A DNA stretch of 64,000 bases from Iningainema tapete BLCC-T55 (lineage in GTDB: Bacteria; Cyanobacteriota; Cyanobacteriia; Cyanobacteriales; Nostocaceae). Below, in pieces: positions 23,419 to 33,320 of the stretch. The notes beneath the pieces were generated by a model. The model saw only the letters and a program-made list of their open reading frames with translations, ran no database searches and had not been told where the DNA came from. Where the stretch lies: contig NZ_JACXAE010000072.1 in the NCBI RefSeq assembly GCF_014698965.1, forward strand, positions 186,001-250,000. Direction: 5' to 3'. The position numbers and the translations under genes were made by a program. Positions within the stretch are counted from its first letter, which is position 1. Each line of letters begins with the position of its first letter.

Positions 23419-26391
23419 TTAGTCATTCCTCATGGGTAGAATGACACTAAACTTAGTCCCTACTCCAACTTTACTGGTAACAGTAATTTTACCATTGTGG
23501 ATATCTACACAATTTTTGACGATCGCTAATCCCAATCCAGTGCCGGGAATATTACCTACATTGGTGGCACGATAGAAAGATTCAAACAGAAGGGGTATGT
23601 CTTCCTCTGGAATACCGATCCCTTGATCTTGAATTTCAAATACCGCTTGCTCTTGCTCTAAGTTGAGAGTAAATTTAACTGTGCTACCAGTAGGAGAATA
23701 TTTGATTGCGTTGGAAAGTAAATTACTGAGTATATGTCCCAGTAATTTTTCATCCATTAACCCAGGCAAGGATTGATACTCACTATTAAATAGTATGCTG
23801 ACATCAGACTGCATGTTTAAGTGTGGATTATGAACATTTAGTTGTATTTCTTCGACTAAATTACGACAGTATTCGACCAAATCCAATGGTACTGGTCTAA
23901 AATCTAGTCTTCCTGCTTCAACTTTGCCAATAACTAACACATCATTTAACATTCCCGTCAAGTGTTTGACAGCGTGTTGAATACGACGCAGGTGAATAAT
24001 TTGTTTTTCCTCCTTCCATTTGTGGCGATAATGTTCTAACAACTCTGCCGAAGAAAGGATTGTACTTAAAGGTGTGCGAAATTCATGGGAAGTCATCGCA
24101 ATAAAACGCGATTTCAGTTCATTCAGTTCTTTTTCTTTCTCTAGAGCATTTTTTAGTTCTTCTTCTAATTCTTTACGTTGCGTGATTTCTACCCAATAAC
24201 CGACAATTTCCAAAGGGTTCCCCTCATCATCTCGCACTAATTTTGCTTGATCGTATACCCAACGATAAGTGCCATCTTGATGTAAAAAACGGTACTCTTG
24301 GTTATTATGTCCTTGCTCATACAACTTTGACAACTCACAAATCATGTTCGTTAAGTCTTCTGGATGAATGTGGTTTTGCCAAAAGCGAGAATCTTGTAAA
24401 AATTCCTCTACCTCGTAGCCTGTCATGGTAATAACGTTTTCGCTCACAAAGGTAATACCGTAATCTCCAAAAGGTTTACAAGTATAAATTACACCAGGAA
24501 TTGAGGAATGTAAGTATTGTAGCCGTTCCTGAGATACTAGTAGCGCCACTTCTGATTGCTTACGCTCAGTGATATCTGTGAGAATACCAATGTAGTGGGT
24601 TTTGCCGTTGTTATCATAAACAGGAGATATGCTTAACTCATTCCAAAACAAAGAACCATCTTTGCGGTAATTACGGAGAATAACAGTGCAGTCTTTTGCT
24701 TCTTTGAGTGCGGCGCGTAATGTTTCTAATTCTGGTTGATTTGTATCAGTACCTTGAAGAAAACGACAGTTTTTCCCCATTACTTCTGCTGAATTGTAGC
24801 CAGTAATCCTTTCAAAGGCAGGATTAGCGTAGATAATTGGCCAATCAGGTACTGTGGCATCACAAATTACTATACCATTGCTACTAGCGGCAATTGCGCG
24901 ATCGCGTAGTCTAACACTTTCTTCTGCCTGCTTACGTTCTGTGATATCTGTAGAAATGCCACAAACAGCGTAAGGTACTCCGTTAGTATTTTGTAAAGGA
25001 AACTTCATGGACATATAGGTGTGTAACCCATCCTCGTGAGGAGCAACTTCCTCAGCTTCTACGCTTGTGCCAGTTGCTAGTACCTTACGGTTATTCTCCG
25101 CAAACCTATCAGCGAATTCGCGCGGAAAATAATCGTATATGCTTTTACCTTTAATTTCATCTCTGGGTATTTTAAACATTTTTTCATACTGAAGATTAAT
25201 AAATAAATATTTATTCTCTGTATCTACTAAGTAAATAATTGCTGGTGAGTTATCCAAAATTGCCTGTAATTGCTGTTGAATCTCTCGCAGTACTACTTCT
25301 TGTTCCCTCCGCTTAGTAATATCGTCAAAGCTACCCAACACCCCCACCACATTACCTTCGGCATCATGAAATGGAACTTTATTCGTCTCTAGCCAAATTT
25401 GTTTGCCATCCTTGCGCAAATGAGGTGTAACTACATGATGTTGAGGTTTATCTGCCTCCATCACCAGAGCGTCAAATTCGTGGTAGAAGTCTGCTTGCTC
25501 TTTACTCACCAAATCATAATCACTCTTGCCCACGATATCTTCTGGGCTTTTCAAACCTGCTATTCTGGCAAAGTTACGATTACAGCCTAAGTAAACAGAA
25601 CTTGTATCTTTCCAGAAAATACTTTGCGGAATGTTGTCCATAATTAGCTGCAACATTTCCTGCGATTGTCTTAGTTGTTCTTCAGCTAATTGGCGATCGG
25701 CAATTTCATGTACTAGTTGCCGATTCATTTCTTTTAAAGCTTTTGTACGTTCTCTAACTCGTATTTCTAGCTGTTCATTTGCCTCTTTAAGAGCTATTTG
25801 TGTCTGTGCTAGTTCTTCCTTTATAAGCTGATATTCTGTTTGAAGTTCTAATACATTAACTATATTATCTTGAGTAATTACAATAGCATCACTTGTATTG
25901 TCAATTGCTGATTCTCGTAATTTCAACCGTTCTTCTGTTGGCTCGCTTCTATCTGGAATTACTAGTTCTCTTAATAAAGCTTTACAAATGCTTTCTGATG
26001 TAATGCAACCAAATAGTTTACCTTGTTCATCAAGAACTGGTAGTAAAGGTAATTGATTTTGATGTAACATGAACAATACTGAAGACAAACTGTTACTTTC
26101 TATATAATTCAGCATTATTGATGAAGTCACCATCACTTCAGAAATTATGGTTGTTTTGCAATCAACCCCCAAGTAGAGAAGCCGCACTATATCTTGTTCT
26201 GTCAACCACCCTAATACGTCATAATTATCCACAACTAAAACGTAAGTTGCTTGTGGCTGATTTTGACACATCAACGTAATTACGTCCGCTAAGCTTGTAT
26301 TTGGTGTGACAGTGATTGGCTCTAAATCAATTGCTGAATTTAACAGTGAGAATGAGTTTAACTGAGCTAAGGCGTGCATAAGTAATTGCAA
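23419..26391 (-). CDS. CBS-multi-PAS hybrid sensor histidine kinase
   Basis: A 990-residue soluble sensor kinase. Two CBS domains occupy about residues 10-165 and probably sense an adenine nucleotide. A coiled coil (about 190-240) leads into a series of PAS/PAC domains, recognised by the repeated [17 protein letters not shown] linkers; one with [12 protein letters not shown] has the LOV signature, including the flavin-adduct cysteine. The kinase core follows with His near 769 ([17 protein letters not shown]), N-box [11 protein letters not shown]1 [12 protein letters not shown] and G2 [11 protein letters not shown]. It has no receiver. It is the first gene of the three-gene signalling operon and may phosphorylate the REC-EAL and REC-kinase proteins downstream. 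Confidence 0.92.
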   Translation of the reverse strand: MQLLMHALAQLNSFSLLNSAIDLEPITVTPNTSLADVITLMCQNQPQATYVLVVDNYDVLGWLTEQDIVRLLYLGVDCKTTIISEVMVTSSIMLNYIESNSLSSVLFMLHQNQLPLLPVLDEQGKLFGCITSESICKALLRELVIPDRSEPTEERLKLRESAIDNTSDAIVITQDNIVNVLELQTEYQLIKEELAQTQIALKEANEQLEIRVRERTKALKEMNRQLVHEIADRQLAEEQLRQSQEMLQLIMDNIPQSIFWKDTSSVYLGCNRNFARIAGLKSPEDIVGKSDYDLVSKEQADFYHEFDALVMEADKPQHHVVTPHLRKDGKQIWLETNKVPFHDAEGNVVGVLGSFDDITKRREQEVVLREIQQQLQAILDNSPAIIYLVDTENKYLFINLQYEKMFKIPRDEIKGKSIYDYFPREFADRFAENNRKVLATGTSVEAEEVAPHEDGLHTYMSMKFPLQNTNGVPYAVCGISTDITERKQAEESVRLRDRAIAASSNGIVICDATVPDWPIIYANPAFERITGYNSAEVMGKNCRFLQGTDTNQPELETLRAALKEAKDCTVILRNYRKDGSLFWNELSISPVYDNNGKTHYIGILTDITERKQSEVALLVSQERLQYLHSSIPGVIYTCKPFGDYGITFVSENVITMTGYEVEEFLQDSRFWQNHIHPEDLTNMICELSKLYEQGHNNQEYRFLHQDGTYRWVYDQAKLVRDDEGNPLEIVGYWVEITQRKELEEELKNALEKEKELNELKSRFIAMTSHEFRTPLSTILSSAELLEHYRHKWKEEKQIIHLRRIQHAVKHLTGMLNDVLVIGKVEAGRLDFRPVPLDLVEYCRNLVEEIQLNVHNPHLNMQSDVSILFNSEYQSLPGLMDEKLLGHILSNLLSNAIKYSPTGSTVKFTLNLEQEQAVFEIQDQGIGIPEEDIPLLFESFYRATNVGNIPGTGLGLAIVKNCVDIHNGKITVTSKVGVGTKFSVILPMRND

Positions 26392-26515
26392 TAGCCATGA
26401 TGTAAAATTTTAGGTTAATTACAGATTTTACTATTTTCTAATATTTTTGCCTTGTACTGGCACAATATCTTGGGTATATATACTGAAAATTTTTAAAAGA
26501 AATACGAATTCAGTC

Positions 26516-26544
26516 GTACAGACGCTCCGCCGGAGCGTCTGTAC
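26516..26544. repeat. GTACAGACGCTCC palindrome
   Basis: A perfect inverted repeat with arms GTACAGACGCTCCG and CGGAGCGTCTGTAC. It is a member of the dispersed GTAGAGACG family, located between the GH10-like gene and the sensor kinase, both on the minus strand. Confidence 0.7.
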
Positions 26545-26579
26545 AGGAGTGATGATTTTCTCTTGCTCCCCCACTCCTA

Positions 26580-29345
26580 CTATTTCCGGCGATCGCCATA
26601 ACGCAAAAGTCGTTCTATAATAGTAAGACGATTTTCCCAAACTTTAACTTGGTAAGGATTGGATGTTGAGTGTTGCCGCATCCATGTTCTAAAAAGAGCT
26701 TGGAAGCGCACTAGCGTTGCTTTTGCTCCCTGCAACCTAGTAGGGGTTGGTGACTCGGCAAGCTGATTCAAAGCAGTTTGCAAAACATCTACCTGGGTGT
26801 TAAAATCAGCTAATGTTGCCGTAGACATTTGTAATTGGTTATTTTGCAAAACAAACTTCCATTCCTTTTTGAGTGCAGCATAACGGACAGCAGCACTTTG
26901 AAAAGGTTGACGTAGAGGAACAGGTTCTTTTTGTGCAGGTGACAAGCTACCTTGAGTACTGTTAAAAACTTTGTATAAGTCATTACTCAAATTTGCTGTA
27001 GCAAACAGAGCATAACCACTGACAGGTAAATCTCTAATTAACTGGATTTGATCGAACGCTCCAACCGTTGGTAATGACAGGAGCCGAATTCCCGGTACTA
27101 ACAAACTAGAGCCTAACTGTCTAGAAGAAATCCACGGTTGTGCCAATCTGTCGAAGCGAATGGTATCTAGAGCATAAGTCATGGGAACAATTAAATCCAC
27201 ATCACCACGCCTCGCCCAAATTTCCCAATGCTGTTGAATTTTTTGAATACGTTCTTGTTCAGGAAGAGGGAATACAGCAACAGATAAAATGAGATTAGGT
27301 TGCTTTTGCCGCAACTGTGACACAGCAGCCACAAAGCTATCAACTTGCTGAGTGCGAAACTCTGTCCATTTTCGCCACAAATCTGATTGACTAGGAGAAA
27401 TATTGATCGGATCTACACCATGTAGCTGCTGAAACTGCGCTCTTGCGGCTTTACCGTAACCGTAAGTGCGACCTTGGCTAGAATCTTGAAAGGGATAGCG
27501 AATGTAATCTAATTGTAGACCATCTACGTTATAGCGAGTGACAATTTCCTCGTACAAACTCAGTAAATACTGGCGTACTTGGGGATTAGCCGGGTCAAAG
27601 AATGGCTTAGTTTGACCAGGTGGTATCATTTGACCACGATTATCATATCCTGCCCAATCAGGATTTGCTGCAAGTACAGGTCCTGGGTATTTAGAATCGA
27701 TATTGAGGATTTCATTATGACGTTGATTACCAGCCGCAAATACCCAAACCCAAGCGTGTAATTCCATACCACGCTCGTGAGCTAACTTAACAGCGGCTGC
27801 CAGTGGATCCCACCCACGAGTTAAAGGGTTTTGTGCTGGAGCAATTTGGCTGGGGTAAATAGTATAACTGGCATTGACTGTTTCAAAAAATACTGTATTA
27901 ATTCCGGCTTGCGCCATGCGATCGAAAATTACAGCTAATCCCTGCTCATTCTTAGCACGAACAATTGTTCCTCGATCAAGCCACATTGCCCGAATTTCTG
28001 GTTGAGCTAATTTCTGATCTATGGGAAACTGGTTCCACAGAGAATTCTTCGCCATCAACCACTGTTGACGCGCTTGGACATAGTTTTTATTAGCAATCAT
28101 TTGCGGCAAGTTTTTCGCCACTTCCCTAGCTTTGGCTAAAACTTCTTGTTTGGTGGGAACTTGTACCTGGGATGTTGTTAACGCAAATGCTGACTCTACT
28201 TTCGCTGCTGTTGAGTGATTACCATTGACTGTGGCTGCTAAATTAGCACTTTCAACTCTACCAATCAAATTTTCTAGCTCTTGTTGAAGGGCTAGAGCTT
28301 CACGCTGACTAATTGGTGTTTGGGAGTTGGGTATAACATCCAGACGTACCCTTTGTTCCAGTTGATCGATCGCCTCTTCTGACTTGGGCGGTGTAATATT
28401 AGGAATCGGTATAGGTTGAGGAGCAGTAGCAGTCTTTTGTTGCACGGAAGATGGAGAGGGGAGTTTTTGAGTTTGTGAGTTAGACACAGGAGGAGATATT
28501 TTCTCCCCGACTCCCCGACTCAAGAGCTCCCCTGCTCCCCTCTTAGTTGGTGCAGTTGCCACTGTTGTTGCGCAGTTTTGCGCTGCTCCTTGTACCTTAG
28601 CTGTATTTTCCCTAGTCGAGGACGTTTTTAAATAACGATTAAGCACTGCTTGTAACCAAGCTTTATCCACGTCTGCACTTGCTACTGCATCTACTCCCCA
28701 GCGCCAACCAAAAAAAGTAGAACGTTCAGTAGCCATCACAGCTACCGGATTATCTTTAGCATCCCAAACAGCAGCAGTTTGAGTCGCGATATTATTCGGA
28801 ATCACAACACCACCACGCACTTGTCCAAACAATTCGTTTTGAGTTGCCCATTGCTGTAACTTAGTGTTTGACGGTTGCAGCTTTTGCACGTTGCTCAGAC
28901 TAAATCCCCAGTAACCACCCAGAAGCGCTCGTAACAACTGGCGCACCCCTGGTGGTGATAAACTTCCTACAGGACCACTGGCAATTAAGCGTCCACCTTT
29001 ACTCATCCATGCTTCTATGGCAATTGCTTGTGTTGGCGTTAATGTCTCCACATTAGGCAAAAATAATACCTTACGCTCCCCTAAATCTGTCGCACTCTTC
29101 ACGTTAGCTAGGGGAATGACGCAGTACTTAACTCCTACCGACTGTAACCGATTTGTGATTCCTGTCCATTGATTTGCGTTTTCTTGACTGTGTACTACGC
29201 TTAATATTGGTTCTGAGGTTGTCGCTTTTGCTGGTATATTTGTAAATAAATAAAATAGTAAAACTTGAAAATTTAAAATAAATAATCCTGTTTTTCTTAG
29301 GTTTAATTTTTCCTTTCTACTTATTTTTTTTTGATTCCTCACCAT
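26580..29345 (-). CDS. Family 10-like glycosyl hydrolase (GHL10/DUF187), secreted
   Basis: A 921-residue exported protein. A basic N terminus and hydrophobic stretch (GLFILNFQVLLFYLFTNIPAKA, about residues 18-42) is the signal sequence. Residues 45-230 resemble a class I glutamine amidotransferase-like or DUF4350-type fold (KVLFLPNVETLTPTQAIAIEAW, GGRLIASGPVG). A low-complexity Pro/Ser linker follows. Residues about 450-790 are the GHL10 catalytic barrel: IRAMWLDRGT, AGINTVFFETVNASYTIYPS, ELHAWVWVFAAGNQRHN, YNVDGLQLDYIRYPF and DLIVPMTYA. Cell-wall or extracellular polysaccharide cleavage is the usual inference for the family. No partner is evident nearby. Confidence 0.86.
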   Translation of the reverse strand: MVRNQKKISRKEKLNLRKTGLFILNFQVLLFYLFTNIPAKATTSEPILSVVHSQENANQWTGITNRLQSVGVKYCVIPLANVKSATDLGERKVLFLPNVETLTPTQAIAIEAWMSKGGRLIASGPVGSLSPPGVRQLLRALLGGYWGFSLSNVQKLQPSNTKLQQWATQNELFGQVRGGVVIPNNIATQTAAVWDAKDNPVAVMATERSTFFGWRWGVDAVASADVDKAWLQAVLNRYLKTSSTRENTAKVQGAAQNCATTVATAPTKRGAGELLSRGVGEKISPPVSNSQTQKLPSPSSVQQKTATAPQPIPIPNITPPKSEEAIDQLEQRVRLDVIPNSQTPISQREALALQQELENLIGRVESANLAATVNGNHSTAAKVESAFALTTSQVQVPTKQEVLAKAREVAKNLPQMIANKNYVQARQQWLMAKNSLWNQFPIDQKLAQPEIRAMWLDRGTIVRAKNEQGLAVIFDRMAQAGINTVFFETVNASYTIYPSQIAPAQNPLTRGWDPLAAAVKLAHERGMELHAWVWVFAAGNQRHNEILNIDSKYPGPVLAANPDWAGYDNRGQMIPPGQTKPFFDPANPQVRQYLLSLYEEIVTRYNVDGLQLDYIRYPFQDSSQGRTYGYGKAARAQFQQLHGVDPINISPSQSDLWRKWTEFRTQQVDSFVAAVSQLRQKQPNLILSVAVFPLPEQERIQKIQQHWEIWARRGDVDLIVPMTYALDTIRFDRLAQPWISSRQLGSSLLVPGIRLLSLPTVGAFDQIQLIRDLPVSGYALFATANLSNDLYKVFNSTQGSLSPAQKEPVPLRQPFQSAAVRYAALKKEWKFVLQNNQLQMSTATLADFNTQVDVLQTALNQLAESPTPTRLQGAKATLVRFQALFRTWMRQHSTSNPYQVKVWENRLTIIERLLRYGDRRK

Positions 29346-29372
29346 CTACTCCTCATACCATTTCGTCTTTTA

Positions 29373-29402
29373 TGTAGAGACGTACCATGATACGTCTCTA
29401 CA
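29373..29402. repeat. TGTAGAGACGTACC palindrome
   Basis: Arms TGTAGAGACGTA and TACGTCTCTACA around a CCATGA loop, between two minus-strand genes. It is another member of the dispersed family and could terminate the radical SAM/uppP transcript that ends at 29420. Confidence 0.65.
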
Positions 29403-29419
29403 ATGCTGGGACAAATAAT

Positions 29420-30751
29420 TTAGTCAATTGGTGCGATACAGGTCTTGATTAATTCTTCAACTCCTGCTATGGGAAAAATTTTTGTTCCCAACCGACAAGC
29501 GACTTCCTCAACACTTATATCATCTAAAAATAGAGATTCACCATGTTTGAGCATTACATTTGGCAGTAAAATTCCATTGCCTAAATCTTGCCCTTGTAAA
29601 TTAAAAAGCAAATCATGACCAGTTAGCAAGCCTGTGACAGTGATATTTTGTCCCCAATAATCACTCTTCAAAGCACGCAGCCTTATATCTAACCCTTCAA
29701 CTGAGTTTAAACGTTGGAGGATAGGTTGAAATGCTTTTTCTACTGCATTACCCACAACCCAAGTCAATCTGCGTGTTTGTACTTTGGGTGGTAACAGTTT
29801 TTCGGCGGCTGTGGCAAAATCTTTGAGAAATAACCGAATCGAACCAACACCGTTATCAATTTGAGGATAATCTTCATATTCAGATTCACCAGGCAATTCC
29901 TCACCCGCAATCAAAAACCACTCATCAGCTAACCACACACAGGTTGAACCAAGTTTTTGGCGAAATTCTTGCTGTAGCGATCGCACTTGAGCAATCACTT
30001 CAATGGCTGTAAACTTATCTACGGGTATAAGTTCGTCTTGAGTAGGACGAAACCTAGTTAAACCTACTGGCACGATTGCTATAGAAGCAACCGTAGGTAC
30101 TTCACCAGTATGAAAAGAGGCTAAATCTCTAATAGTTCTTTCTAAGTGTATACCATCATTGATCCCAGGACAAACCACTACTTGAGCATGAATTTGCAAT
30201 CGCCTTTGTTGAAACCACTTAATTTGTGTTAAGATTTGCCCCGCACGGGGATTTTTCAATAATCTAATTCTTAAAGACGGTTCAGTAGCATGAACAGAAA
30301 CATACAAAGGAGATAGCCTCATCTGTTCTATGCGCTGCCATTCTTTCTGTGATAAATTAGTTAAGGTCAGGTAAGAACCATACAAAAAGCTCAGCCGATA
30401 GTCGTCGTCTTTGAGGTACAAGCTGGAGCGCTTGCCTGGTGGTTGTTGGTCAATAAAGCAAAAAGGGCAATGGTTATTACACTGAATTAAACCATCAAAC
30501 AGTGCCGTTTCAAATTCTAGCCCCAAATCTTCATCAAAGTCTTTTTCTATTTCCAAATGATGGTTTTTTCCAGCAGCGTCTAAAACTTCAAGTTCTAGCA
30601 CTTCATCAGCACACAAAAACTGATAATCAATTAAATCACGTGGATTTGAGCCGTTGATGCTGACAATTGCATCTCCCGGCTCAAATCCCACCTCTGCTGC
30701 TATGGAATCAGGTATAACCCGAATAATACGGGCTGGATGAATTGTAGTCAT
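29420..30751 (-). CDS. Cyanobacterial PDZ-radical SAM protein (TIGR03279 type)
   Basis: A 443-residue protein nearly universal in cyanobacteria, with no proven reaction. A PDZ-like domain (AEVGFEPGDAIVSINGSNPRDL, about residues 15-37) precedes a radical SAM core with the cluster motif CNNHCPFC near residues 90-97, then SLYLKDDDYRLSFLYGSYLTLTN and VSVHATEPSLR. The C-terminal DUF512 part includes ITVTGLLTGHDL and FLDD. It lies immediately downstream of uppP with no gap, so the two are cotranscribed. Confidence 0.9.
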   Translation of the reverse strand: MTTIHPARIIRVIPDSIAAEVGFEPGDAIVSINGSNPRDLIDYQFLCADEVLELEVLDAAGKNHHLEIEKDFDEDLGLEFETALFDGLIQCNNHCPFCFIDQQPPGKRSSLYLKDDDYRLSFLYGSYLTLTNLSQKEWQRIEQMRLSPLYVSVHATEPSLRIRLLKNPRAGQILTQIKWFQQRRLQIHAQVVVCPGINDGIHLERTIRDLASFHTGEVPTVASIAIVPVGLTRFRPTQDELIPVDKFTAIEVIAQVRSLQQEFRQKLGSTCVWLADEWFLIAGEELPGESEYEDYPQIDNGVGSIRLFLKDFATAAEKLLPPKVQTRRLTWVVGNAVEKAFQPILQRLNSVEGLDIRLRALKSDYWGQNITVTGLLTGHDLLFNLQGQDLGNGILLPNVMLKHGESLFLDDISVEEVACRLGTKIFPIAGVEELIKTCIAPID

Positions 30752-31696
30752 TTAACTATTTTTTAACATTCCTGTAAAGACAGCACCTAGTATTGCAGCG
30801 CCAAATGCTAAGCGATACCAGACAAAAATCCAGTTGTCTCTGGTGCGCAGGTAGCGTAGTAACCAAGCAATGGATAAGTAAGAAAAGATAAAAGCGGAAA
30901 GGATGCCAAAACTCACCACCACCAAATCGATTTTGCCCAACGCTTCTTTGATAAATTGATATAAAGTAGCGATCGCCAAAGCAGGAATTCCCAACAAAAA
31001 GGAAAATTTTGCTGCTGTATCTCTCTGTAGCCCTAGAAACAGAGCAGTTGTTAAAGTCGCACCAGAACGAGATACACCAGGTGCTAAAGCCAGCATTTGC
31101 CCTAATCCTATCAGCAATCCATCACGAATTTTCAAAGTACTAAAGTCTCGCTTGCGGCTGCCAAATTTTTCTGCCGCCCCTAATAAAATTGCTAGCACAA
31201 TGGAATTGATGGCAATGGTAGTCATGCTATTAACTGCCGAGTTTTCGTCATTAAGTATTTTCTTCACGAGAAAACCTACCACTAAAATTGGCAATGTGCC
31301 TATTGCTATACCTACTAGCAGTTGCCATTCGTCTCGCTGCCAGTCTTTTTGTTGCACTGCTTGCCAACCGCCTCTCAAGATGAGAGAGATGTCTTTCCAA
31401 AAATACATAAGTACGGCAATTACGCTACCGAATTGGATTGTCGCCACAAAAGCCTTTTGCCCCAAGAGTTCCCAACCGAAGGCTTTAGTAAACACCTCCA
31501 AATGGGCAGTACTACTAATGGGTAGGAATTCTGTTATACCTTGGATAAACCCTAAAACAAATGCCTCAAGCAGTTGCTGAATCAGACTATTACTCGCTGC
31601 CACAGCTTTTTGGGATTCTCCTACCTGTAGTAATAGTCCCCACATAGGCTCAAGCAACCCGTACCACTCCATCTTAGCCACTTCTATTAACATCAA
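30752..31696 (-). CDS. uppP: Undecaprenyl-diphosphatase
   Basis: A 314-residue polytopic membrane enzyme that dephosphorylates undecaprenyl diphosphate to recycle the lipid carrier for peptidoglycan and surface polysaccharide. The signatures are GFIQGITEFLPISSTAHL (about residues 50-67, with the catalytic Glu) and ALAPGVSRSGATLTTALFLGL (about 203-223). There are eight or so hydrophobic segments. The N terminus is about 35 residues longer than usual, so a later start such as the Met at residue 9 is possible. Confidence 0.93.
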   Translation of the reverse strand: MMLIEVAKMEWYGLLEPMWGLLLQVGESQKAVAASNSLIQQLLEAFVLGFIQGITEFLPISSTAHLEVFTKAFGWELLGQKAFVATIQFGSVIAVLMYFWKDISLILRGGWQAVQQKDWQRDEWQLLVGIAIGTLPILVVGFLVKKILNDENSAVNSMTTIAINSIVLAILLGAAEKFGSRKRDFSTLKIRDGLLIGLGQMLALAPGVSRSGATLTTALFLGLQRDTAAKFSFLLGIPALAIATLYQFIKEALGKIDLVVVSFGILSAFIFSYLSIAWLLRYLRTRDNWIFVWYRLAFGAAILGAVFTGMLKNS

Positions 31697-31749
31697 CCCA
31701 ACGAGTGAAAATTACTCGGTAATTTTAACTTAAGATTCCTGAAGATCCC

Positions 31750-31782
31750 AGATCCCCGACTTATTAAAGAAGTCGGGGATCT
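31750..31782. repeat. AGATCCCCGACTT palindrome
   Basis: Arms AGATCCCCGACTT and AAGTCGGGGATCT around an ATTAAAG loop. It lies in the divergent gap between uppP and the DUF3120 gene, a position that argues against a simple terminator role and for a dispersed repeat. Confidence 0.7.
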
Positions 31783-31883
31783 CTGTCACTGTTAAAATAA
31801 AATAAATATCCCCCCCAGGGGCATTTATATGATAATATTTTAAGTAAAATAAAGTTAAGTTAAGTTACAAATATTAAAAAACT

Positions 31884-32618
31884 TTGGTTAACAACACTTT
31901 GTCATCTTACGTTGTTTCTACGGAGTCGCTGGAGTCAGTCGAGTCAAAAAATGCTGACGTAGATTTATTGTGGAAAGTAGCCACTCAAGGAGTTTGGGTG
32001 GTATTTGCGGCAGCGGTATTTCTCGTGTGTGTACCAGTATTTATTGAAGCACCACTGGTGCGATCGCTTCCGTGGTTAAGTCTAGCCATGAGTGGATTTT
32101 GGCTATGGCTGAGTTTTCGCTTAATGTCTCGTCCCTCTACCCATTTGTGGGGTGATTTGCTGTTCGGATTTAGTTGGAGTTGGTTAGCTGGATCAATTTA
32201 TTGGGGTTGGTTACGTTGGGAACCGTTGTACCATTTACCAGTAGAATCTATTGGTTTACCATTTGCTTTGTGGTGCTTGTATCGAAATTGGGCTAAGGTA
32301 GGTAACTGGTTTTATTTAGGTTCTTTATTCGGTACAGTGTTAACAGATGTGTATTTTTATTTAGTGGACTTAATACCCCATTGGCGACAAATTATGCTAG
32401 TCGAACCAATAGAAGTGCCACAAATCTTACATAACGCCGTAGCGCAAGTGCAAACGTCTTGGGGACAAACTTGGGCGCTAATTATTGCTACAGTACTATT
32501 AATAGTAGGAATTTTACCTTTAAAAAACAAGCAGCGGCACTGGTACGCCTTTAGTGGAGCGGTTTTGAGTACTATTTTAGTAGACTGCCTCTTTTTCCTA
32601 GCAGCCTTGAGCGCGTGA
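31884..32618 (+). CDS. DUF3120 membrane protein
   Basis: A 244-residue integral membrane protein with six or so hydrophobic segments, matching the cyanobacterial and plastid DUF3120 family (FIEAPLVRSLPWLSLAMSGFWLWLSF, GDLLFGFSWSWLAGSIYWGW, EPLYHLPVESIGLPFALW, GTVLTDVYFYLVDLIPHWRQIM). Its function is not known. The start TTG at 31884 gives MVNNTLSS; a second TTG five codons later is also possible. The 177-bp gap after it contains no recognised feature besides the psbU promoter region. Confidence 0.85.
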   Translation: MVNNTLSSYVVSTESLESVESKNADVDLLWKVATQGVWVVFAAAVFLVCVPVFIEAPLVRSLPWLSLAMSGFWLWLSFRLMSRPSTHLWGDLLFGFSWSWLAGSIYWGWLRWEPLYHLPVESIGLPFALWCLYRNWAKVGNWFYLGSLFGTVLTDVYFYLVDLIPHWRQIMLVEPIEVPQILHNAVAQVQTSWGQTWALIIATVLLIVGILPLKNKQRHWYAFSGAVLSTILVDCLFFLAALSA

Positions 32619-32819
32619 GTCGAGAAGAAGAATAGTCAAACCTAGTAATAGCAGGTATTGTAGATATTCATTCACGACGCTGTATATTAGTTTTTGATGA
32701 CTGCTGTGTGTTGATTAAGCGCGTCAGTTGTCACTTGGTGTTCATTCAAGAGTACTGAGTGCTGACAAACCGTAGCTTAAAGTTTTTATTTCAGTTTGAC
32801 GGAAAGAGGTAGAAAAATC

Positions 32820-33251
32820 GTGAAAAGTTTAGTACGTTTATTAACAGTGTTTAGTCTATTGCTGGGATGCTGGGGTTGGTTAGGAACTGCTCATGTAGCC
32901 CAAGCAGCTAGTTTCAACCGCATATCAGCTCCGGTTTTAGCAGTTGAAGAAACTCAAGTGCTACGCAACCGTGCAGATGACAGGTTGGCAGATGTTTACG
33001 GTAAAAAAATTGATTTGAATAATACTAACGTGCGGGCTTTTCAGAAGTATCCAGGGCTTTATCCCACTTTGGCACGTAAAATCCTCTCCAACGCTCCCTA
33101 CGAAAAAGTAGACGATGTGTTAAATATTCAAGGATTGAGCGATCGCCAAAAACAACTTCTACAAGCCAACTTAGACCATTTTACCGTAACAGAAATGGAA
33201 CCCGCGTTCACAGAGGGATATGACCGTTTTAACAACGGTATCTACAGATAA
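32820..33251 (+). CDS. psbU: Photosystem II 12-kDa extrinsic protein PsbU
   Basis: A 143-residue lumenal subunit that stabilises the oxygen-evolving cluster of photosystem II. A signal peptide ([21 protein letters not shown], cleaved after AQA near residue 30) precedes mature sequence with [20 protein letters not shown] and [19 protein letters not shown], a helix-hairpin-helix-like fold. I chose GTG 32820, which has GAGGT about 10 bp upstream, over the TTG at 32796. It is monocistronic by context. Confidence 0.93.
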   Translation: MKSLVRLLTVFSLLLGCWGWLGTAHVAQAASFNRISAPVLAVEETQVLRNRADDRLADVYGKKIDLNNTNVRAFQKYPGLYPTLARKILSNAPYEKVDDVLNIQGLSDRQKQLLQANLDHFTVTEMEPAFTEGYDRFNNGIYR

Positions 33252-33260
33252 ATAACCCCC

Positions 33261-33290
33261 GTAGAGACGTTCCGCCGGAACGTCTCTACA
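33261..33290. terminator. Hairpin downstream of psbU
   Basis: Arms GTAGAGACGTTCCG and CGGAACGTCTCTAC follow psbU by 9 bp, a suitable place for a terminator. It has no T-tract and belongs to the dispersed palindrome family, so the terminator role is uncertain. Confidence 0.45.
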
Positions 33291-33320
33291 GTCGCACCCC
33301 ATCACCCATCACCCATCACC

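Noticed and set aside
26431-26640. 69-codon minus-strand frame between the kinase and the GH10-like gene
   Set aside because: It overlaps the end of the GH10-like gene and crosses a palindrome; no coding pattern was seen.
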